Source of the DNA: Firmicutes bacterium UBA5559
Lineage (GTDB): Bacteria > Bacillota > Clostridia > Peptostreptococcales > Anaerovoracaceae
DNA: 16,254 nucleotides
Reading direction: 5' to 3'
Assembly (NCBI GenBank): GCA_002425705.1
Contig: DIMT01000005.1
Location: forward strand, 18,949 to 35,202
The translations under genes were made by a program, and so were the position numbers. Each line of letters opens with the position of its first letter. Positions within the stretch are counted from its first letter, which is position 1. This document shows, piece after piece, positions 1 to 5,467 of this stretch. Below the pieces are notes generated by a model that saw only the letters and a program-made list of their open reading frames with translations, made no database searches and was not told where the DNA came from.

Positions 1-155
1 CTGATGTGATTTCTGTTCGTCAGACCAGAGATTTGCCGCTGGCTTCCTTCAGATTCCCCGTCACCGAGGACACCCTTGCCTTGAGCTATACACTTCCCAC
101 TACTAGGGCGTGTTCGGGACTTTCACCCGTTAGATTGCGCCCATGCCGGGCGCAC
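1..155 (-). mobile_element. 5' end of a group II intron (domain I), truncated by the window edge
   Basis: Read on the minus strand from 155, the sequence opens with GTGCGCCCGGCATGGGCGC, which matches the conserved 5' splice-site consensus of bacterial group II introns (GUGCG). It is followed by the short hairpin GGGTGAAAGTCCC seen near the 5' end of many of these ribozymes, and later by a CTGACGAACAGAA-type segment typical of domain I. Only about 155 nt are present. The rest of the ribozyme and any reverse transcriptase would lie beyond base 1, so subclass and intactness cannot be judged. The boundary lies 8 nt past a large hairpin (164-204). That location is typical of class C introns, which target terminator hairpins, although the flank here is not T-rich. 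I identified it by motif recall, not alignment. Confidence 0.62.
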
Positions 156-163
156 ATGTGAGG

Positions 164-204
164 GGGCCCTCCCGGGATGAATCCAGTTCATCCCGGGAGG
201 GCCC
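164..204 (-). terminator. 17-bp hairpin at the end of the leftward operon
   Basis: A perfect 17-bp inverted repeat (164-180 with 188-204, loop of 7) lies 33 nt beyond the stop of the last leftward gene. On the minus strand it is followed by CCTCACAT and then the group II intron, so there is no U-tract in that direction. On the plus strand it is followed by TTTGAAGCGATTTT. It is probably the original operon terminator. If so, the intron may have entered at or displaced the U-tract. Termination in either direction is inferred from the stem alone. Confidence 0.6.
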
Positions 205-236
205 TTTGAAGCGATTTTATTAGTTTTAATTTATAA

Positions 237-341
237 CTAGTCGTTCTTAGATTTCATGACTCCGATTATAGCACAAACGGCATAAATGGCCATAATTCCC
301 ATAACTCCGAGCATCCAGTAAAAAGTAGCAGCATCTTGCAT
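237..341 (-). CDS. 34-aa single-span membrane miniprotein, distal symporter partner
   Basis: A short reading frame on the minus strand starts at ATG 341-339, seven bases after a strong AGGAGG, and ends at TAG 237. The product has a short polar start (MQDAATFYW), one hydrophobic helix of about 20 residues (roughly 9-28) and a basic/polar tail MKSKND. It follows the 33-aa miniprotein gene by 12 nt, so it is translationally tight in the same operon, downstream of the sodium:solute symporter. Small one-helix accessory subunits are known next to symporters of several families (for example MetS beside NSS transporters). I infer a similar role here and did not recognise a named family. It is too short for ordinary gene finders. 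The good ribosome-binding site and correct placement make it likely real. Confidence 0.66.
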   Translation of the reverse strand: MQDAATFYWMLGVMGIMAIYAVCAIIGVMKSKND

Positions 342-353
342 TTCATTACCTCC

Positions 354-455
354 TTATTTCTTTGAATTCTTCGTAGCCAGGGTATAGATTCCCTGTCCAA
401 TGGCAATCATAACGAATATGACGACAACGCTGGATACAAATAAATTTATAAACAT
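354..455 (-). CDS. 33-aa single-span membrane miniprotein next to the symporter
   Basis: The minus-strand frame begins at ATG 455-453 behind CAGGAGG and ends at TAA 354. The product starts MFINLFVSS, continues as one hydrophobic helix (about residues 3-26) and ends in the basic tail TKNSKK. That gives one membrane span with positive charges at the C-terminus, suggesting the tail is cytoplasmic. It lies 29 nt after the symporter stop and 12 nt before a second miniprotein gene of similar size but different sequence. Its position suggests an accessory subunit that stabilises or regulates the symporter. That is inference from location and topology. The strong ribosome-binding site argues against chance. 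The pair may form a two-component small subunit. Confidence 0.68.
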   Translation of the reverse strand: MFINLFVSSVVVIFVMIAIGQGIYTLATKNSKK

Positions 456-484
456 GTCTGTTTCCTCCTGTTATGCGAAATAGC

Positions 485-1945
485 CTACACTTCTTTAAAT
501 TCGTGGGTCTTGAAATATCCAGGCTCACCCTTCACGACTAAGTTGCCAATAATGATGACAGCCAGGGAAATCACCAAGGTGATGTATCCGTTAGGAAGGC
601 TGCCGATTAGTCCACCAATGGATTGGGGAACGGATGTAAAGGTCCAGATCATATTGCAGATCCAGGTTATAGCAAGGGTTGCCGATGCCACGTGATTGCT
701 TCTCTTCCAGAAAAGACCGGTGACAAAGAGCCAGAAAACCGGAACCATCCAAGCGAACAGCCAGTTGATTGCTCCAAGAATCGGAGGCAAGTAAGCGGAA
801 ACACCGATTGCAATAGCTCCCAAAATCACGACCGCAATACGGATTGCTCGTGTCACTTCTTTTTCTGACGCATCTTTATTAAACAAATCCTTATAAATAT
901 CATTTACAAAGATTGTAGCTGTGGTCAGGGAGGTCATGGCAAAGGTGGACAGGATCGCCGCAAGCAGCGCTGCAAGAAGCAGGGCAGCCACCCAAGCGGG
1001 AAGCATATCTACCAGCATGGTAGTTGCGGCCATCTTAGGACCAAGCTCTGCATATTCGGGAATGGATCTTGCTGTCAAACCGAGGGTAACGGCAAATACG
1101 CCAAACAAACCATTTAAAGGGGCTGAAATCCAAACGGATTTTCTGATGGTTTTTTCATTTTTAGCAGACATGAAGGACTGCAGAAGCATTTGGCTGATTC
1201 CCTGACAGAAAACAACCGAGATGATGTTAGCGATTGCAAAAGTGATAAATAAGTCCGGGGTTCCCCAAATGCTGGTCATAAAGGATGTCGCCTGGTCCGC
1301 TGTGTAGAATTGTTGCACTGTATCAAAATTCCCTCCGGGAAGTCCCATGGCAACGAACATGGTGGCAACAATCAGACCAACATACATGACAGCTGCATTG
1401 ATTGCATTAACCACGCCAACTTCTTCCATTCCTGCCAGTACGACGTAGAAGATACCCAGGATTCCGCCGACGATAGCGCCTTGGACAATACCCCATCCAG
1501 TCATGGTGGCGATTACGATGCCAACGCCCTGGGTTTCCAGTGTCAGGATCCCCCAGATGACACCAGCCATAACGCAGGATATCGCAAGTGCGTTTCCTCT
1601 TCCGTACATTCCCTTCAACGCTTCAGGAACGGTAGTCACTCCCATTCTTCTTACCCAAATACCGGTTCCAAAGGTAGCTACGATGATCAGCGCAACGTGG
1701 GCCAGGCTGAACCAGTATGCGATGGCGCCCATGCCATAGGTCATTTCAAACACACCTAAAATATGGGCTGCTCCTAAAACAGTAAGGGCTACTGTACTGG
1801 CAAGTACAAATACTCCCATATTTCTTCCGCCCAGGGCAAATCCACCTTCTTCGTCCTTATTTCTCTTTTTGGACAGGTAAAAACCAACTCCGAATATTAC
1901 AAGAATTTCATAAACCAGCACAATCGCCAGTATGCCTAACTTCAT
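485..1945 (-). CDS. Sodium:solute symporter (SSS family)
   Basis: This 486-aa integral membrane protein has about 13 hydrophobic segments, the usual size and topology of the SSS/SSF family (Na+-coupled uptake, as in PutP and PanF). Family-like features include the N-terminal GFYLSKKRNK loop after helix 1, the GGRNMG segment after it, and the central helix run with FCQGISQMLLQSFMSAKNEK, which resembles the conserved helix-8 region (Q..lLQ..lsAk). The start at ATG 1945 follows GGGAGGAAATTAAT. It is the fourth gene of the leftward sigma-54 operon, separated from the cupin gene by 169 nt that hold a long hairpin. Two miniprotein genes follow it. The substrate cannot be read from sequence. Gene context points to a small carboxylate or amino-acid-like nutrient whose breakdown uses the three upstream enzymes. 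Confidence 0.9.
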   Translation of the reverse strand: MKLGILAIVLVYEILVIFGVGFYLSKKRNKDEEGGFALGGRNMGVFVLASTVALTVLGAAHILGVFEMTYGMGAIAYWFSLAHVALIIVATFGTGIWVRRMGVTTVPEALKGMYGRGNALAISCVMAGVIWGILTLETQGVGIVIATMTGWGIVQGAIVGGILGIFYVVLAGMEEVGVVNAINAAVMYVGLIVATMFVAMGLPGGNFDTVQQFYTADQATSFMTSIWGTPDLFITFAIANIISVVFCQGISQMLLQSFMSAKNEKTIRKSVWISAPLNGLFGVFAVTLGLTARSIPEYAELGPKMAATTMLVDMLPAWVAALLLAALLAAILSTFAMTSLTTATIFVNDIYKDLFNKDASEKEVTRAIRIAVVILGAIAIGVSAYLPPILGAINWLFAWMVPVFWLFVTGLFWKRSNHVASATLAITWICNMIWTFTSVPQSIGGLIGSLPNGYITLVISLAVIIIGNLVVKGEPGYFKTHEFKEV

Positions 1946-2019
1946 ATTAATTTCCTCCCAAATAAAATTCTACGATTCCAAAGGTACAACGGTTATTTCC
2001 AGTATATCTTTACATAGAA

Positions 2020-2066
2020 GTGGCGCATAAAATATTCAAAGGGGAGATTTCCATTTTATGCGCCAC
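2020..2066 (-). repeat. 14-bp perfect inverted repeat between cupin and symporter genes
   Basis: GTGGCGCATAAAAT (2020-2033) and its exact complement (2053-2066) flank a 19-nt loop. The hairpin sits in the 169-nt gap between the cupin stop and the symporter start. No T-tract follows on the minus strand, so it is not a standard terminator. It may be a processing or RNA-stabilising element that uncouples symporter expression from the enzymes, or an operator. Confidence 0.6.
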
Positions 2067-2114
2067 AATCCAGCAAAGTCTTTTCTTATTCAGAAATTAA
2101 ACTGATGATTTTTT

Positions 2115-2834
2115 TTAGCCTCTGACGGACATTCTTGCAGGTCCGAAGCTCTGAGCCAATCGAAGGCACTGACCACCTTCGGGATGAATTTCATACTTCA
2201 CTCCCTTGGGAATATAGAAGCCGTCTTCTGCAACCAGGGGAAGCTTCTCTCCGTCTGCCAGGACATACCCTCTGCCGGAGATGACATAGGTCATCTGATC
2301 CGATTCGGCAACCTGACCACTAACGTGGCCATCGGGAAGGATTTCAACAACCTGGAAATCGATGGTGTTGCTGCCACCGTTTGTGGGGTTGGAAATCGGG
2401 AATGCGGTTGCATTTTTTGCATCAGTAACAGCAATCGGAGCTACATCGTTGACGTTACGAATGAAGGGTTCGGTCTGGCTGAATTCTTTCGGTGTCAGGG
2501 TAACAACAAATTTCAGGGTCTGAACACCGATGGGATACATTTCGTGGTCGGAGTTTCCGGGGATCCACATAACGTCACCAACTTTGTACTCATAACGTTT
2601 ACCATTGATGATGGAATATCCTTTTCCGGACAGGATGAAATAGCAGTGATCAGCGTCTTTGTGGTTGTCCAGGATGGCAGCTCCACCGAATCGGATTTCG
2701 CAGATGGAGAAGAATCCATAGGTATCGGAATCCATGGTAGCAGGTACACCAAATGCAAACGCGTGAGCGTTCAAGTGCTTTGCCGGAGCCGCAGGGGCCA
2801 AATCATAATAGTTTTTTACATAAGCTTTTGCCAT
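2115..2834 (-). CDS. Bicupin protein, predicted metal-dependent enzyme of unknown substrate
   Basis: This 239-aa protein contains two cupin barrels. I place the start at ATG 2834, because AAGGAGG precedes it at proper spacing. An in-frame ATG at 2876 has no ribosome-binding site. The first barrel (about residues 40-115) carries DNHKDADHCYFILSGKG and GDVMWIPGNSDHE. Compared with the cupin pattern HxH(x)3-4E(x)6G, the first His is Asp56, the second is His58, the Glu position is His63, and motif 2 supplies His97. The second barrel (about 160-230) keeps the fold signatures (VISGRG, FYIPKG) but lacks the histidine set, so it looks structural. Bicupins include ureidoglycine aminohydrolase and several lyases or isomerases. 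I cannot choose between them. It lies between the dehydrogenase and the symporter in one operon, so a catabolic role is likely. Confidence 0.8.
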   Translation of the reverse strand: MAKAYVKNYYDLAPAAPAKHLNAHAFAFGVPATMDSDTYGFFSICEIRFGGAAILDNHKDADHCYFILSGKGYSIINGKRYEYKVGDVMWIPGNSDHEMYPIGVQTLKFVVTLTPKEFSQTEPFIRNVNDVAPIAVTDAKNATAFPISNPTNGGSNTIDFQVVEILPDGHVSGQVAESDQMTYVISGRGYVLADGEKLPLVAEDGFYIPKGVKYEIHPEGGQCLRLAQSFGPARMSVRG

Positions 2835-2884
2835 TTGTTTTTCCTCCTTGTTCAACGAGTTTTTCAACTCCTTCATAAGTATGT

Positions 2885-2903
2885 ATTGATTGATTGATTG
2901 ATT
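2885..2903 (-). repeat. Tetranucleotide tandem repeat (TCAA)x4
   Basis: Four uninterrupted TCAA units plus a partial unit lie just after the dehydrogenase stop codon, in the leader of the cupin gene. The tract is about 50 nt from the cupin start and outside any reading frame I accept, so length changes would alter only the leader. Confidence 0.75.
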
Positions 2904-2905
2904 AA

Positions 2906-3790
2906 TTAGCTTCTCTTATATCCGCACTGATCTTCCAGTACTTCTGTCAGGACAGAGAAGTCTTTTTCCCCTCTTCCTGTAGCTGCAGCAGCCTGCAGGT
3001 ACTGCCGGGTTACAGCTGTTACTGGCATGGCTACATTGTACTGCTTTGCAGCAGCAAATGCCAGGTCGAAGTCCTTCATCATCAGATTGACGCTGAAAGC
3101 AGGCTTGTAGTCGCCGCTGGAAACTAAAGCAGCCTTATAGCCTACCAGCGGGGAACCAACAGCGCTTCCTGCCATGACTTCGCAAACCTGCGCAACGTCA
3201 AGACCCGCCTTTTCAGCAAGGACAACAGCTTCTGCCATCATCTGAGAGGTTACGCCGATCATCACGTTCAGGGCCAGTTTCAGTACTCGGGCTTCTTCAG
3301 CACCGCCGACATAGAACTGGTTTTTACCCATAGCTTCAAATAGAGGCAGCGCCTTATCATAGGTAGCCTTGTCTCCGGATGCCAGGATGCCTAAGGTTGC
3401 GTTCTGAGCCAGAACCGTACTGCCCGTAACAGGACCACGGATGAACTTGCAATCTTTTGCTTCGATGGCATCATTCACTTTGGCCGACTCTTCAGGAGCT
3501 ACTGTACTCATGTCGATGACGATCTTTTTGGGAGACAGTCCGGCAACTACGCCATTTTCTCCTAAAGTAACTGCCTGCAGGGTGGGGCCATCGGAAACCA
3601 TGGTGAAAATGAAGTCACATTTTTCTGCCAGTTCCTTCGGGGTATCCGCCCATTCACCACCAGCAGCCAGAACTTCTTCTGCCTTTGCTTTTGTTCTGTT
3701 CCAGACGGTTACTTCATGGCCTGCTTTCAGCAGGTTTTTGCTCATGGGATTTCCCATGTGTCCCAGTCCGATCCAACCAATTTTAGCCAT
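2906..3790 (-). CDS. NAD(P)-dependent beta-hydroxyacid dehydrogenase (3-hydroxyisobutyrate dehydrogenase family)
   Basis: This 294-aa soluble oxidoreductase has the usual length for the family. The N-terminal Rossmann fold shows GLGHMGNPM (residues 8-16). The substrate loop DMST is at 93-96, and GPVTGS (119-124) stands where the family has DAPVSG. Lys171, with Asn175 four residues on (KLALN), fits the catalytic Lys. The C-terminal helical domain is complete. Relatives include 3-hydroxyisobutyrate, tartronate semialdehyde, 2-hydroxymethylglutarate and 4-hydroxybutyrate/succinate semialdehyde enzymes. The substrate cannot be fixed from sequence, and the R-G-P variation in the second motif suggests a non-standard one. 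AAGGAGG precedes the ATG at 3790. The gene is second in the leftward operon, 55 nt after the M24 gene. It probably interconverts a hydroxy acid and its semialdehyde or keto form in the pathway. Confidence 0.88.
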   Translation of the reverse strand: MAKIGWIGLGHMGNPMSKNLLKAGHEVTVWNRTKAKAEEVLAAGGEWADTPKELAEKCDFIFTMVSDGPTLQAVTLGENGVVAGLSPKKIVIDMSTVAPEESAKVNDAIEAKDCKFIRGPVTGSTVLAQNATLGILASGDKATYDKALPLFEAMGKNQFYVGGAEEARVLKLALNVMIGVTSQMMAEAVVLAEKAGLDVAQVCEVMAGSAVGSPLVGYKAALVSSGDYKPAFSVNLMMKDFDLAFAAAKQYNVAMPVTAVTRQYLQAAAATGRGEKDFSVLTEVLEDQCGYKRS

Positions 3791-3845
3791 TTCTTATCCT
3801 CCTTATTTTACACTGTTATGAATTGACAATTAAAGATTCTATTTT

Positions 3846-5081
3846 CTACAGGAAATGACATCCAGGCAGTCCGCAGGAAGTAATTTCGTCCGAAGGGAAC
3901 TTAGTAATAACTTCGCATCCATCCTTCGTCACAACCACTTCCTCTTCGATTCGAGCACTTCCCGAACCGTCTTCCGATGCACACCAAGTCTCAATAGCAA
4001 AGGTCATGCCTTCCTTCAGTTCGAAGGGATTTTCCAAGGAGAACAGTCTGGAAATAACGGGTTTTTCCCACAGACCAAGACCGATGCCGTGGGCAAACTG
4101 CAGCAGGAAGGCTTCTTCTTCGTTTTTGAAACCAAGCTCGGTTGCAGCAGGCCAGGCTCTTGCTACATCGGCAGAGGTGTTACCCGGCTTGATGGCCGCA
4201 ATGGAATCCTTGATCCACTTGGAAGCTTTTTCGTAGGCTTTTCTTTGGGCCGCATTAGGGACTCCGCAGGAAAAGGTTCGGTAGTAACAAGTTTTATAGC
4301 CGTTGTAGGTGTTTCCGATGTCAAAATAGATCAGCTCGCCAGGTCTCACCATACGGTTGGAGAAGGTGTGGCTGTGGGGATTGCCCCGGACACCGGAGAT
4401 GCTGTTGACGAATTCAACCAGCTCGGATCCCCATCCGTACAGCTTGTAGTTCGCGATGGCCACCAGTTCATTTTCCATGATTCCCGGTCGAAGAGCCTTT
4501 GCCAGGTCGTAGTAGGCGGCGTCCACCATGGCTGCCGACTGTTTCAGCAGCTGGATTTCATCACCGGTTTTGATGATTCGTGCATCCAGCATGGCCTGCT
4601 GACCATCAACGATTTCCACATTATGAGCTTCCAGGGCCCGGATCAGGGGAATGTCCACCAGATCCATACCTACTTTGCCATCTGCTCCGTATTCTTTCAG
4701 ATAGCCTGCAATCTGCCCTGCTACCTTATCGACCATTCCCACTTCTACAGGGATAGCTCCTCGCATGGAACCAACCGCCGGCATGATGTGATCTTTATCC
4801 AACCAGTCTACCCGCTGTCGCTTTGAGGGTGCAGCCGGGTCAAATAAAAATGGCTGATCGATTCCATCGATTAAAATACAGTATCGGTTCATTTTGTTAC
4901 GATTCCACTCTCCGATGTGAGTACCGGTTATATACCGGATATTATCGAAATCGTAGCATACCAGTGCGGAAAGTCCGTAATTTTTCATGCTTTCCTTCGC
5001 TCTGGCCAGTCGATCTCTTCGAAGTCTGCTAAAATCAACATTAGCTTCGAAGTCGACTCCATTCATTCCAGATCTTGGCAT
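3846..5081 (-). CDS. M24 family (creatinase/Xaa-Pro peptidase fold) hydrolase with altered metal site
   Basis: This 411-aa two-domain protein has an N-terminal creatinase-like domain (about 15-165) and a C-terminal pita-bread domain (about 175-400). Expected metal-ligand positions can be traced. Asp254 lies in YFDIG. The second Asp, 11 residues on in GYxxDxxRTF, is Cys265 here (GYKTCYYRTF). His331 is in FAHGIGLGLWEKP, Glu364 in FAIETW and Glu379 in RIEEEVVVT. Loss of one ligand suggests it is not an ordinary dinuclear aminopeptidase. M24 relatives with other chemistry include creatinase, ectoine hydrolase DoeA and DMSP lyase DddP. It is the first gene of the leftward operon, with ATG at 5081 preceded by AAAGGAGG, and has its own sigma-54 promoter about 70 nt upstream. 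It is presumably the first or key cleaving enzyme of the pathway. Substrate unknown. Confidence 0.85.
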   Translation of the reverse strand: MPRSGMNGVDFEANVDFSRLRRDRLARAKESMKNYGLSALVCYDFDNIRYITGTHIGEWNRNKMNRYCILIDGIDQPFLFDPAAPSKRQRVDWLDKDHIMPAVGSMRGAIPVEVGMVDKVAGQIAGYLKEYGADGKVGMDLVDIPLIRALEAHNVEIVDGQQAMLDARIIKTGDEIQLLKQSAAMVDAAYYDLAKALRPGIMENELVAIANYKLYGWGSELVEFVNSISGVRGNPHSHTFSNRMVRPGELIYFDIGNTYNGYKTCYYRTFSCGVPNAAQRKAYEKASKWIKDSIAAIKPGNTSADVARAWPAATELGFKNEEEAFLLQFAHGIGLGLWEKPVISRLFSLENPFELKEGMTFAIETWCASEDGSGSARIEEEVVVTKDGCEVITKFPSDEITSCGLPGCHFL

Positions 5082-5148
5082 AGTAATCCTCCTTTAAAGT
5101 CCTTTATGCAATGCACCTGTTCGTGCAAGTTGTTACACCTTTAACAAT

Positions 5149-5165
5149 TGCAAGTCCCGTGCCAA
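5149..5165 (-). promoter_or_regulatory. Sigma-54 promoter of the leftward operon
   Basis: On the minus strand, TTGGCACGGGACTTGCA contains TGGCAC, five bases, then TTGCA, which is a full match to the -24/-12 consensus. The GG and GC dinucleotides are correctly 10 bp apart. Transcription would start near 5138, giving a leader of about 57 nt before the M24 start codon. A gene for a sigma-54 activator is divergently transcribed from the same intergenic region. Confidence 0.92.
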
Positions 5166-5341
5166 CCTCTTCCTCCCAATTGTCGATTATTATTTTCACT
5201 CCCCGGATCCGGTAGGGCTCCAAGCCTTTGTATGTGTTGAAAATTCAGGCCCATCCCCCTTAAAAGAATTTATTAAAATTCTGTTTTTCAGCAAAAGATC
5301 TCCGCGGCCAGGGAAGATGGACTTGCCATTTATTCGGTCGT
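5166..5341. other. Intergenic DNA between sigma-54 promoter and enhancer array
   Basis: No credible gene is present. The only clear structure is a 7-bp AT-rich palindrome with a 4-nt loop (5265-5282), which could help DNA bending between enhancer and promoter. I see no good sigma-70-type promoter for the activator gene here. A TTGAAA at about 5238 lacks a convincing -10 partner. Confidence 0.4.
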
Positions 5342-5424
5342 GTGTCAAAATAGTGCCATGATGTGCCAATTAGTGGCACGATAATGGCACGTTTCCGTCC
5401 CATTATGTCACACTTGTGTGTCAC
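5342..5424. promoter_or_regulatory. Phased array of GTGCCA-type half-sites, likely activator-binding enhancer
   Basis: Hexamers related to GTGCCA occur at 5342 (GTGTCA), 5353 and 5363 on the plus strand, then inverted as TGGCAC at 5374 and 5385. TGTCAC follows at 5406 and GTGTCA at 5418. The first five start 10-11 bp apart, so they face one side of the helix. 5363-5379 forms a perfect 6-bp inverted repeat with a 5-bp spacer. The array lies 180-260 bp upstream of the leftward -24 element, a normal enhancer distance, and 44-126 bp before the activator gene. I infer that the adjacent Fis-type regulator binds here. Confidence 0.68.
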
Positions 5425-5467
5425 AATCTGGCGAAAAAACGCCTCGCTCTTCAGAAAGGAGTAAAAA

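Noticed and set aside
2184..2897. Long plus-strand open frame (237 codons) opposite the cupin gene
   Set aside because: It is antisense to a well-supported cupin gene, has no family features and no ribosome-binding site.
3855..4826. 323-codon plus-strand frame opposite the M24 gene
   Set aside because: It is a shadow of the M24 reading frame. The minus-strand product shows clear M24 motifs and a ribosome-binding site.
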